From NCBI GenBank assembly GCA_046154585.1, contig JBJXDX010000003.1, positions 1-64,000 of the forward strand: a DNA stretch of 64,000 nt, given 5' to 3'. The position numbers and the translations under genes are program-made. The DNA is from CADEFX01 sp046154585 (lineage in GTDB: Bacteria; Pseudomonadota; Alphaproteobacteria; Rhizobiales; Hyphomicrobiaceae). The notes beneath the pieces were generated by a model. The model had not been told where the DNA came from. It saw only the letters and a program-made list of their open reading frames with translations, and did not search any database. Shown here piece by piece: positions 6,582-14,370 of this stretch (position 1 is its first letter; the number at the start of each line of letters is the position of its first letter).

Positions 6582-8525
6582 ATGCAAGTCGACCATAGCC
6601 ACAGCGGCATCATTCGCCTGCTTGCGGGCACGATCGCCGTGGCGATGTCACTGTTCCATTTGTACGTTATTGCGTTTGGCGCTCCCGAGGCGGTCTTTTT
6701 CCGCGGCACTCACCTCATCTTTGCGCTCATCCTGATCTTCTTGTGGTTCCGCATGTCGGGCGCGAACTTGGACACGCCATCTGTTCTCGATTACGCCTTT
6801 CTGGCGCTGGCCATTGCTCCCGTTTTGTACCTGTTCGTCAACTATGACTACATCATCAACCGCATCTACTACATCGACGATCTGTCCACGGCCGATATGA
6901 TTTTCGGGACGATGCTCATCGTCATGGTGCTCGAAGGCACCCGCCGCGTCATTGGCTGGGCGCTCCCAGTGACAGCTTTGATTTTCCTCGCGTACGGGCT
7001 GTTCATTGCCAAGATTGTGCCGATGCAGCTGATCGATCAGCTTTACATGACCACCGAGGGCATTTTCGGAATCCCGCTTTCGGTCTCTGCATCTTACGTC
7101 GTCATCTTCGTTCTTTTCGGCTCGTTCATGGAGCGCACCGGGACTGGCCAGCTGTTCATGGACTTTGCCATGGCGTTGACCGGCCATACCGCCGGAGGCC
7201 CCGGCAAGGTCGCGGTCGTGTCGTCCTCGCTCTTTGGGACCATCTCTGGGTCGGCTGTCGCTAACGTGATGGTGGACGGGCCGATCTCGATTCCACTAAT
7301 GAAACGCACCGGCTTTCCGCCCCATTTTGCGGCCGGCGTCGAAGCGACCGCCTCGACCGGCGGTCAGATCATGCCGCCCATCATGGGAGCCGCTGCCTTC
7401 GTGATGGCCGAGTTCCTGGCCGTCGGCTACGGCCAGGTCATCATCTGGGCCCTGATTCCGTCGGTCTTGTACTACGTCGCTTGTTTCTGCGCGGTGCACT
7501 TTGAAGCCAAGCGCCGCGGGCTGCTGGGTATTCCCAGAGCGGAGTTGCCGCGTCTAAGCCAGGTCTTCCGCGAGCGCGGCCATCTATTCATCCCGATCCT
7601 GACCATTCTCGGGGTCATGTACTCGGGCTACAGCGCGCCGATGGCTGCGTTCTGGGGAACGCTCGCCTGCTTTCCGGTCGCGGCACTGAAGAAGTCGACG
7701 CGGGGCTATGTCACGCTCTCGGCCATTGTCGACGCGTTGATCGATGGCGCCAGAAACGCGCTCGCCGTCGCGCTCGCCTGTGCCTGCGCAGGCATCATCA
7801 TCGGCATCGTCACGCAGACGGGCCTCGGCATCACGTTCACACAGTACGTGGTCGGGCTTTCGCAGAACACCCTTCTGCTCGCCCTCTTACTGACTGCGGT
7901 TGCGGGGATCGTGCTCGGGATGGGCATGCCGACGACACCGGCCTACATCGTGCTCACGTCCTTGCTGGTGCCCGCAATCGTCATGCTCGGCATCGCAGCG
8001 CCGGCCGCTCACCTGTTCGCGTTCTACTTCGCGATACTCTCCGCGATCACCCCGCCGGTCGCGCTGGCGGTGTTCGCTGCCGCCGGGATCGCCAAGGCAG
8101 ACCTGTGGTCCAGCGGCTGGGCGGCCATGAAGATCGGCGCAGCCGGTTTCATAGTGCCTTTCATGTTTGTCTATGAGCCGGCGCTGATGATGCTCGACCC
8201 CGCCAACGTCAAATCGAAGGACCTGATCACCGCCGACTGGGGCTCCATCATCTGGGCTGCGACGACGGCGTCGATCGGCATCATGTTTCTGGCGGCCGGC
8301 CTGCACGGCTACCTGGCGCGCAAAGCCAATATGATTCAGCGAACGCTGTTGATTGCGGCGTGTTTCTTCCTCGTCAATCCGAGAGCACTCGATCCGTTCT
8401 TTGGCGACTGGGGCCTAGTCGGCACGATCATTGAGGATGCCCTCGGTTTTGGCCTGGGGCTCGCGGTCGCCTTATGGCAACTCGCAACGCCGCGCAACCG
8501 GACCGCGGCATCGGCAGCGCCTTAG
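6582..8525 (+). CDS. TAXI TRAP transporter fused permease (4TM-12TM)
   Basis: This 647-residue integral membrane protein has an N-terminal DctQ-like four-helix part (about residues 1-120) joined to a DctM-like part. The latter contains the characteristic GGPGKVAVVSSSLFGTISGS segment and a second ion-site-like repeat around LGMGMPTTPAYIV. The fusion is usual for TAXI systems. TRAP permeases are Na+-driven secondary importers, so this protein should couple substrate entry to the sodium gradient. An Mrp-type sodium/proton antiporter operon starts 177 bp downstream on the same strand. Confidence 0.9.
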   Translation: MQVDHSHSGIIRLLAGTIAVAMSLFHLYVIAFGAPEAVFFRGTHLIFALILIFLWFRMSGANLDTPSVLDYAFLALAIAPVLYLFVNYDYIINRIYYIDDLSTADMIFGTMLIVMVLEGTRRVIGWALPVTALIFLAYGLFIAKIVPMQLIDQLYMTTEGIFGIPLSVSASYVVIFVLFGSFMERTGTGQLFMDFAMALTGHTAGGPGKVAVVSSSLFGTISGSAVANVMVDGPISIPLMKRTGFPPHFAAGVEATASTGGQIMPPIMGAAAFVMAEFLAVGYGQVIIWALIPSVLYYVACFCAVHFEAKRRGLLGIPRAELPRLSQVFRERGHLFIPILTILGVMYSGYSAPMAAFWGTLACFPVAALKKSTRGYVTLSAIVDALIDGARNALAVALACACAGIIIGIVTQTGLGITFTQYVVGLSQNTLLLALLLTAVAGIVLGMGMPTTPAYIVLTSLLVPAIVMLGIAAPAAHLFAFYFAILSAITPPVALAVFAAAGIAKADLWSSGWAAMKIGAAGFIVPFMFVYEPALMMLDPANVKSKDLITADWGSIIWAATTASIGIMFLAAGLHGYLARKANMIQRTLLIAACFFLVNPRALDPFFGDWGLVGTIIEDALGFGLGLAVALWQLATPRNRTAASAAP

Positions 8526-8702
8526 ATGCGGTGAACGTCGTGGTCTCGCCGCCCATTCGTGGGAAAATTACAATGCGAGCGATCGGTGTTGCCGAGGACT
8601 CCGACCGAGGATAACGTACACTTCCGTCGAATTCGAACGAACGACCGGCTGCGCTACACTCCCTGCAGGTCCATAAGGTAGCGGTTCGGCAGGGGGAACG
8701 CT

Positions 8703-9176
8703 ATGCGCCTGATGAGCCTGACAGTTGTCCTTTTTCTGTTCTGGCTTGCGCTCTCAGGACACTACACGCCGTTTCTTCTGGCTGCGGGCGCGGGCTCGGC
8801 GGTTCTGAGCGCTCTCGTGGCGGCGCGCTTGCGGATTGCCGACGCCGAGGGGCATCCCATGCATCTCGCATGGAACGCGCTCACCTACTTCCCGTGGCTG
8901 TTGTGGGAAATCACCAAGTCGGCTTGGGCGGTGACCAAGGTCATCCTCCATCCACGGTTACCGATCTCGCCCACGATGACCAAGGTCATCGCCAGCCAGA
9001 AGACCACCGTGGGCATTGCGACCTACGCCAACTCGATCACGCTGACCCCTGGCACCATTACAACCGGCGTCAAAGGCAACGTGCTCACCGTGCATGCGCT
9101 GGTGCGGGATGGCGCGGCAGACCTGGAAGGGGGCGGCATGGATGCCCGCGTTAGCCAATTCGAAGGGAGCGCCTGA
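8703..9176 (+). CDS. mrpE: Mrp-type Na+/H+ antiporter subunit E
   Basis: This 157-residue membrane protein starts with MRLMSLTVVLFLFWLALSGHY and has the MnhE/MrpE pattern: two or three N-terminal hydrophobic segments, then LAWNALTYFPWLLWEITKSA. A soluble C-terminal domain contains NSITLTPGT and HALV, which are conserved in the family. It is the first gene of the antiporter operon, with GGGGGAA upstream of its ATG. Its stop overlaps the start of mrpF by one base. A 177-bp gap separates it from the TRAP permease, so it may have its own promoter there. Confidence 0.9.
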   Translation: MRLMSLTVVLFLFWLALSGHYTPFLLAAGAGSAVLSALVAARLRIADAEGHPMHLAWNALTYFPWLLWEITKSAWAVTKVILHPRLPISPTMTKVIASQKTTVGIATYANSITLTPGTITTGVKGNVLTVHALVRDGAADLEGGGMDARVSQFEGSA

Positions 9177-9454
9177 TGTTCGCAGCAGCCGCTTGCGCCG
9201 TCCTGGTCGCCCTCGCGCTCGCCGTGGTGCGCGCGCTCAAAGGACCGACCGTGTTCGACCGCGTGCTGGCCGGCAATTCGGTCGGGACCCTGGCAATTCT
9301 GCTTCTAGCCGTTGTCGGCTTCCTGACCGGCCGCCCCGAATGGCTCGATATCGCAATCACGTATGGCTTGCTGAATGTGATCTCGACGCTGGCGATCTTG
9401 AAATTTTTCCGCCACGGCGATCTCGCCTATGACGCCGAGGAGGAAACGTCGTGA
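9176..9454 (+). CDS. mrpF: Mrp-type Na+/H+ antiporter subunit F
   Basis: This 92-residue protein has three hydrophobic segments and the MrpF/PhaF signature RALKGPTVFDRVLAGNSVGT (22-41), followed by a helix with the family's conserved ITYGLLNVISTLAILKFF. It overlaps mrpE by one base and mrpG by one base. MrpF is a structural subunit required for antiporter assembly in known Mrp complexes. Confidence 0.9.
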   Translation: MFAAAACAVLVALALAVVRALKGPTVFDRVLAGNSVGTLAILLLAVVGFLTGRPEWLDIAITYGLLNVISTLAILKFFRHGDLAYDAEEETS

Positions 9455-9807
9455 TGCAATCCGCGCTCGATATCGCGAGCTGGGCGCTGATTCTCACCGG
9501 TTCGTTCTTCACGGTCGTGGGGGCCATCGGTCTCGTGCGCATGCCCGACGTTTACACACGCATGCACGCCGCGAGCGTCACGGACACGCTCGGTGCCGGC
9601 TTGCTCCTTGCCGGCCTCATGGTGCAGGCCGGACTCGGCCTCGTGACTTTGAAGCTGCTTTTCATTCTGATCCTTTTCTTCTTCATGGGGCCGGTCGCCA
9701 CGCATGCGCTCGCGCAGGCCGCCCTGCATGCAGGTGTGAAGCCGTTACTTGCGGAGGACCGAACGGAGCGGCTGGAAGAGAGTGCAGGCGACGGGAGGCA
9801 CCCATAG
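9454..9807 (+). CDS. mrpG: Mrp-type Na+/H+ antiporter subunit G
   Basis: This is a protein of about 117 residues with three membrane segments and the MrpG/MnhG hallmark IGLVRMPDVYTRMHAAS (about 27-43), followed by TLGAGLLLAGLM. The start is placed at ATG 9454, which shares its A with the mrpF stop and is preceded by GAGGAGGAA. An in-frame GTG three bases earlier is possible. The stop TAG at 9805-9807 overlaps the apparent start region of the next gene. Confidence 0.88.
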   Translation: MQSALDIASWALILTGSFFTVVGAIGLVRMPDVYTRMHAASVTDTLGAGLLLAGLMVQAGLGLVTLKLLFILILFFFMGPVATHALAQAALHAGVKPLLAEDRTERLEESAGDGRHP

Positions 9808-9821
9808 AAGCTTTCATCAAC

Positions 9822-10364
9822 ATGGTGCTGCTGACCCTGCTCGCCGCCGTCACGATCGGCGTCGTGCGCACGCGCAACCTGTTCGGTGTCATTGTGCTCG
9901 CGGGCATCTACAGCTTCCTGATGGCGAGCGTTTTGATCGTGCTCGATGCCGTCGATGTGGCCATGACCGAGGCAGCCGTCGGCGCGGGTATTTCCACCGT
10001 CCTTCTCCTTGCCACGCTGCACCTGACGGGTTCGATGGAGTATCCCCGGCCACGCAAGGCCTACCTGCCGCTTTTCGTTGCCGCCGGCACCGGCGCCGCG
10101 ATCGTCTGGGGGACCTACAGCCTGCCGCCCTTCGGGACCGCGGACGCTCCCATCCACAAGCATGTTGCGCCCCGCTATCTCGAGGGCTCTATCACGGAGA
10201 CGATGGTTCCCAACGTGGTGACCTCGGTCCTCGCCGACTACCGCGGCTACGACACGCTCGGTGAGACGACCGTCATCTTCACCGCTGGCATCGGTGTGCT
10301 TCTCCTGCTGAAGGGCCGAAGGCGGCGGCGTGCAGACGATCCGGGCGAGGGGAGCGCCACGTGA
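9822..10364 (+). CDS. MrpA-C/MrpB-like subunit (DUF4040), split from MrpA
   Basis: This membrane subunit corresponds to the DUF4040 part normally fused to the C-terminus of MrpA. The pattern GVVRTRNLFGVIVLAGIYSFLMA followed by VAMTEAAVGAGISTVLLLATL is characteristic and includes the conserved acidic TEAA motif. A C-terminal helix GETTVIFTAGIGVLLLL follows. The first ATG is at 9822, giving 180 residues. Homology would extend the protein six codons upstream to an ATA at 9804 that overlaps the mrpG stop and sits five bases after GGGAGG. The next gene begins with a GTG overlapping this stop. Confidence 0.8.
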   Translation: MVLLTLLAAVTIGVVRTRNLFGVIVLAGIYSFLMASVLIVLDAVDVAMTEAAVGAGISTVLLLATLHLTGSMEYPRPRKAYLPLFVAAGTGAAIVWGTYSLPPFGTADAPIHKHVAPRYLEGSITETMVPNVVTSVLADYRGYDTLGETTVIFTAGIGVLLLLKGRRRRRADDPGEGSAT

Positions 10365-10777
10365 AGCTCGACCTCATTCTGCGCATCGGTGTCAAGTTTC
10401 TCTTGCCGTTCGTTCTGCTTTTTGCCCTCTACGTGCAGTTCCACGGCGAGCTCGGACCCGGCGGAGGCTTCCAGGCCGGGGTGATCACGGCCGGCATGGT
10501 CATTCTGTATGCCATCATCTTTGGGGTAGACGCCGCCAAGCGCATCGCGCCACAGCGCATGGTGGAGTTCATGGTGCCGTTGGGCGTGCTGATCTATGCC
10601 GGCACTGGAGTGGCCGGGTTGTTGCTCGGGAAAAACTTCCTCGACTATTCCGTGTTGTCGCACGATCCGCCACACGGCCGCGAACTTGGAATCTTCCTGG
10701 TCGAGGCCGGTGTGTTGGTCACGGTATCCGGTACGATGACCGCGCTTTTTTATGCGTTCTCCGAGCGAGGGCGCTGA
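10361..10777 (+). CDS. mrpB: Mrp-type Na+/H+ antiporter subunit B (MnhB domain)
   Basis: This 138-residue protein with four hydrophobic segments has the MnhB signature YVQFHGELGPGGGFQAGVI (about 24-42), followed by a long helix and a conserved TGVAGLLLGKNFLDY. It starts with GTG overlapping the upstream stop (GTGA). Its stop shares one base with the ATG of mrpC. In canonical group-1 Mrp operons this domain follows mrpA directly. Confidence 0.9.
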   Translation: MKLDLILRIGVKFLLPFVLLFALYVQFHGELGPGGGFQAGVITAGMVILYAIIFGVDAAKRIAPQRMVEFMVPLGVLIYAGTGVAGLLLGKNFLDYSVLSHDPPHGRELGIFLVEAGVLVTVSGTMTALFYAFSERGR

Positions 10778-11142
10778 TGCAGCACGTGCAGACATTCATC
10801 GGGCACTACAATTACTTCATCACGATCTTCCTGATGGTGGCGGGGCTCTACATCGTCATCGCCCGCGGCAACATGATCAAGAAGCTGGTGGGCCTCGCGC
10901 TGTTCCAGACCTCGGTTTATCTGCTCTACATCGAGCCGGGGAAGATCATCGGCGGCACAGCCCCGATCCTGGATCCAGCGTTCAAGGTGTACTCCAACCC
11001 GCTACCGCACGTGCTGATCCTGACCGCGATCGTTGTGGGCGTGGCCACGCTGGCGCTCGGCCTGGCCATCGTCGCGCGCATTCACGAAGCCTATGGCACC
11101 ATCGAGGAGGACGAGATTTTTGCTCGGGAAGCTCAGGAATGA
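10777..11142 (+). CDS. mrpC: Mrp-type Na+/H+ antiporter subunit C (NuoK-like)
   Basis: This 121-residue NuoK-like subunit has three membrane helices. It shows GLYIVIARGNMIKKLVGLALF (about 23-43) and the family motif DPAFKVYSNPLPHVLILTAIVV, which contains the PLPHALILTAIVV-type signature of MrpC. It starts at ATG 10777 on the mrpB stop and ends in an ATGA overlap with mrpD. It would form part of the proton path with the D-type subunits. Confidence 0.92.
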   Translation: MQHVQTFIGHYNYFITIFLMVAGLYIVIARGNMIKKLVGLALFQTSVYLLYIEPGKIIGGTAPILDPAFKVYSNPLPHVLILTAIVVGVATLALGLAIVARIHEAYGTIEEDEIFAREAQE

Positions 11143-12638
11143 CGAAGCTCGATGTCATTCAACATCTTCCCGCTCTGCAGGTCGTGATTCCGCTTCTTGG
11201 CGCCGTGCTCGCGGCTCTCTTACGTCGTGGCATAGTGGCGTGGGGTTTTGCTGCCATCGTCACCTGCCTGATGCCCGTCATCGCCGGCGCATTGCTCTGG
11301 CAAGTGCTGCAGCATGGGCCGATCTCGTACCATCTCGGCGGTTGGGCGCCGCCGTGGGGCATCGAGTACCGCGTCGATCTCCTGAGCGCCTTCGTGCTCG
11401 TGCTCGTTTCGGCGGTCAGCGCCGTGATGATGCCGTTCGCGCGCCGCAGCGTGGCCTTCGAGATCGAGGGTGACAAGCAGGCTTGGTTCTACTCCATGTA
11501 CCTGCTTTGCCTGACGGGTCTGCTCGGCATCACGATCACTGGAGACGCGTTCAACGCCTTCGTATTCCTAGAGATTTCTTCGCTTTCGACCTACGTGCTG
11601 ATCGCCATGGGCAGGGACCGGCGCGCGCTGCTGGCCTCGTACCAGTACCTGATCATGGGAACCATCGGCGCGACGTTCTACGTGATCGGTGTCGGACTGC
11701 TCTATCTCGTCACCGGCAGCCTCAACATGGTCGATATCGCAAGCCGCTTCGGGCCGGCTTCGGTCGAGCAGTTAAGGCCGATCGTGGTGGCGCTCGCCTT
11801 CCTCACAGTGGGCATCAGCCTGAAGCTTGCGCTCTTTCCCCTGCACGTCTGGCTGCCCAATGCCTACGCCTACGCGCCTTCGTTCGCCACAGCCTTCCTG
11901 GCAGCGACCGCCACCAAGGTTGCGGTCTATCTCTTCCTGCGCATTTTCTTCTCCATCTTCGGTGTCGCCATCAGCTTGGAGGCTCTCCGCGTTTGCGACG
12001 TCTTGCTCGCGCTTTCGGTGGCCGCGATGTTCGTCGCCTCCGTCCTGGCGGTGTACGAGCAGAACCTGAAGCGCATGCTGGCGTATTCCTCCGTCGCGCA
12101 GATCGGGTACATCACCTTTGGCATCAGCCTCGCGAACACGAACGGGCTCACAGGCGGCATTGTGCATCTCTTCAATCATGCCGTGATGAAGGGGGCACTG
12201 TTCCTCGCACTCGGCGCGGTACTGTACCGAGTCGGCACCGTGAAACTTGCAGACCTCGGCGGCATCGGGCGCAGAATGCCGCTGACCTTCGCCGCGTTCG
12301 TGATCGCCGGACTCGGCATCATCGGCACGCCGGGGACGGCCGGCTTCATCTCGAAATGGTACTTGGCGGTCGGCGCGCTCGACAAGGGACGCTGGCCGCT
12401 GGTGTTCCTGATTGTAGCCAGCTCGCTGATCGCGCTCATCTACATTGGCCGTGTCGTCGAGGTCGCCTATTTTCGTGCAACGTCCGAGGCAGCCGAAAAG
12501 GCGTCCGACCCACCGCTCAACATGCTTCTGCCGATCCTGGCGCTCGCAGCGGCGACAGTCTATTTCGGGGTCTTCACGGAGCTTTCGGCTGGTGTCGCCA
12601 GCAAGGCCGCGCAAGCTCTGGTCGGGGGGCTCAAATGA
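11139..12638 (+). CDS. mrpD: Mrp-type antiporter subunit D (first of three NuoL/M/N-like subunits)
   Basis: This 499-residue protein of the proton-conducting membrane transporter family has about 14 helices. It contains the discontinuous-helix region around LSTYVLIAMGRDRRALLASYQYLIMG, the lysine-containing helix LKLALFPLHVWLPNAYAYAP, and LKRMLAYSSVAQIGYITFGI. It overlaps mrpC by four bases and the next antiporter gene by four bases. Because it directly follows mrpC, it is the best MrpD equivalent. Confidence 0.9.
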   Translation: MTKLDVIQHLPALQVVIPLLGAVLAALLRRGIVAWGFAAIVTCLMPVIAGALLWQVLQHGPISYHLGGWAPPWGIEYRVDLLSAFVLVLVSAVSAVMMPFARRSVAFEIEGDKQAWFYSMYLLCLTGLLGITITGDAFNAFVFLEISSLSTYVLIAMGRDRRALLASYQYLIMGTIGATFYVIGVGLLYLVTGSLNMVDIASRFGPASVEQLRPIVVALAFLTVGISLKLALFPLHVWLPNAYAYAPSFATAFLAATATKVAVYLFLRIFFSIFGVAISLEALRVCDVLLALSVAAMFVASVLAVYEQNLKRMLAYSSVAQIGYITFGISLANTNGLTGGIVHLFNHAVMKGALFLALGAVLYRVGTVKLADLGGIGRRMPLTFAAFVIAGLGIIGTPGTAGFISKWYLAVGALDKGRWPLVFLIVASSLIALIYIGRVVEVAYFRATSEAAEKASDPPLNMLLPILALAAATVYFGVFTELSAGVASKAAQALVGGLK

Positions 12639-14122
12639 CGCTCTCCTGTCCCCCCGAGTCCCATGTGCTCGCTGCCGTTTTGATCCCGTTCATCGGCGCC
12701 CTGCTGATCCCAGTGTTTCACCAGGCGCCCAACCCGCGCGAGGCCGTGACACTCGCGACGGCCGGCGCGCTCTTTCTGACAGTTCTCAGCCTGATCGGCC
12801 CGGTGCTTGCCGGCGCTCGCCCGGAAGCGATGAACATCCCAGTGGTTCCGGGGCTCGCGCTCGCCTTCAAGGTCGAGCCGCTGGGCCTGCTGTTCGCGCT
12901 GGTCGCCTCTACGCTCTGGATCGTGAACTCGGTCTATTCCATCGGCTATATGCGAGGCAACGACGAGCCGCGGCAGACCTCCTACTATGTCTGCTTCGCC
13001 GTGGCGCTCGGCTGCACTATCGGCATCGCTTTCGCCAAGAACCTGTTCACGCTGTTCCTGTTCTACGAGGCGCTGACGCTGTCGACCTACCCGCTCGTCA
13101 CCCACAAAGCCAACGGCGAAGCCATCCGCGGCGGCCGCATCTATCTTCTCCTTCTCCTTGGCACCTCGCTCGTCCTGCTGCTGCCGGCGATCGTCATAAC
13201 CTGGGTGTTGGCCGGCACCATCGAATTCACGCCCGGCGGCATCCTGGAGGGCAAGGCGAGCAGCGCCGTGATCGGCCTGCTCCTCGCGCTTTATGCCTTC
13301 GGCATCGGCAAGGCCGCCCTCATGCCGCTCCACTTCTGGCTGCCGGCCGCCATGGTGGCGCCGACGCCAGTCAGCGCCCTGCTCCACGCCGTTGCGGTCG
13401 TGAAGGCCGGCGTGTTCACCATCGTCAAGGTTGTGGTCTACGTGTTCGGCGTGGACGTCTTGCGCACATCGGAGCATAGCGGGTGGCTGATCTATGTCGC
13501 CGGTGCCACGGTCATTGTGGCCTCGCTGGTTGCCCTGCGACAGGACAATCTCAAAAAGTTGCTGGCCTATTCGACCGTCTCACAGCTCTCCTATGTCGTG
13601 CTCGCCGCAGCGATCCTCACGCCCATTTCAGTGATCGGCGCCGCCTTGCACATCGCCGCGCATGCCGTCAGCAAGATCACGCTGTTCTTCGCGGCCGGCT
13701 CCATCTATACGGCCGCCCATAAGACGGAGATCAGCGACATGAAGGGCATCGGCCGTCGCATGCCCTGGACGATGGGCGCCTTCTCGATCGGGGCACTCAG
13801 CATGATCGGCCTGCCGCCAACCGCCGGCTTCCTCGGCAAGTGGTTCATGCTGACTGGCGCCATGCAGACCGGACAGTGGTTTGCCGTCGCGGTCATTGTT
13901 GTGAGCACGGTGCTCAACGCGAGCTATTTCCTGCCTATTCTGGTTACTGCGTTCCTCCGTAAGCCGGACGACAACTCGCATGAGAAGCATCATGCGCACG
14001 GCGAGGCACCTTGGCCGATCGTTCTGGCGCTGACCGCCACGGCGATCGGCACGGTTGCACTCTTCTGGCTGCCGGACGTTCCCCTCGCGCTCGCCAGACA
14101 GATGCTCGAAGGTGACAAATGA
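12635..14122 (+). CDS. second NuoL/MrpA-N/MrpD-like antiporter subunit
   Basis: This 495-residue proton-antiporter-family protein resembles the N-terminal NuoL-like part of MrpA. An opening segment SVYSIGYMRGNDEPRQTSYY is followed by FLFYEALTLSTYPLVTHK. The key-lysine helix is ALMPLHFWLPAAMVAPTPVSA, and AVAVVKAGVFTIVKVV comes after it. It lacks the DUF4040 and MnhB domains that follow in true MrpA (about 800 residues); both are encoded separately upstream. A His-rich stretch (HEKHHAHGE) lies between the last helices. It overlaps both neighbours by four bases. Confidence 0.88.
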   Translation: MTLSCPPESHVLAAVLIPFIGALLIPVFHQAPNPREAVTLATAGALFLTVLSLIGPVLAGARPEAMNIPVVPGLALAFKVEPLGLLFALVASTLWIVNSVYSIGYMRGNDEPRQTSYYVCFAVALGCTIGIAFAKNLFTLFLFYEALTLSTYPLVTHKANGEAIRGGRIYLLLLLGTSLVLLLPAIVITWVLAGTIEFTPGGILEGKASSAVIGLLLALYAFGIGKAALMPLHFWLPAAMVAPTPVSALLHAVAVVKAGVFTIVKVVVYVFGVDVLRTSEHSGWLIYVAGATVIVASLVALRQDNLKKLLAYSTVSQLSYVVLAAAILTPISVIGAALHIAAHAVSKITLFFAAGSIYTAAHKTEISDMKGIGRRMPWTMGAFSIGALSMIGLPPTAGFLGKWFMLTGAMQTGQWFAVAVIVVSTVLNASYFLPILVTAFLRKPDDNSHEKHHAHGEAPWPIVLALTATAIGTVALFWLPDVPLALARQMLEGDK

Positions 14123-14370
14123 GCAGACCCGAAAAGGACCATTGGCTGGTGCGGGATGTGACGATCAGGCGCTTGTGGATTGCATTCATTGCCATCCTGG
14201 CGGGGCTGGTCGCTGCCGACCTTTTCGTCGCCCATCACCCCCATTTCCGCCTCGAGAGCTGGTTCGGGTTCGGCGCCTGGTTCGGCTTCCTGTCCTGCGT
14301 CGTGCTCATCGTCTTCGCCAAGGCGCTCGGAGCGCTCCTGAAGCGGCCGGATACCTACTATGACAGCTAG
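14119..14370 (+). CDS. small two-helix membrane protein of the antiporter operon
   Basis: This 83-residue protein has two predicted membrane helices (about 21-41 and 53-72) separated by a loop containing FVAHHPHFRLESWFGFGAWFG. It overlaps the preceding antiporter subunit gene by four bases and the following one by eleven, which indicates a real and co-translated gene. Similar small proteins occur beside split Mrp or Nuo-like clusters, but I cannot assign a name. It could be an accessory subunit of the complex. Confidence 0.75.
   Translation: MSRPEKDHWLVRDVTIRRLWIAFIAILAGLVAADLFVAHHPHFRLESWFGFGAWFGFLSCVVLIVFAKALGALLKRPDTYYDS

Noticed and set aside
9429..10364. A 311-residue frame spanning mrpG and the DUF4040 gene
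   Set aside because: Its first 120 residues are a shadow of mrpG in another frame; only the part from about 9804 resembles a protein family.
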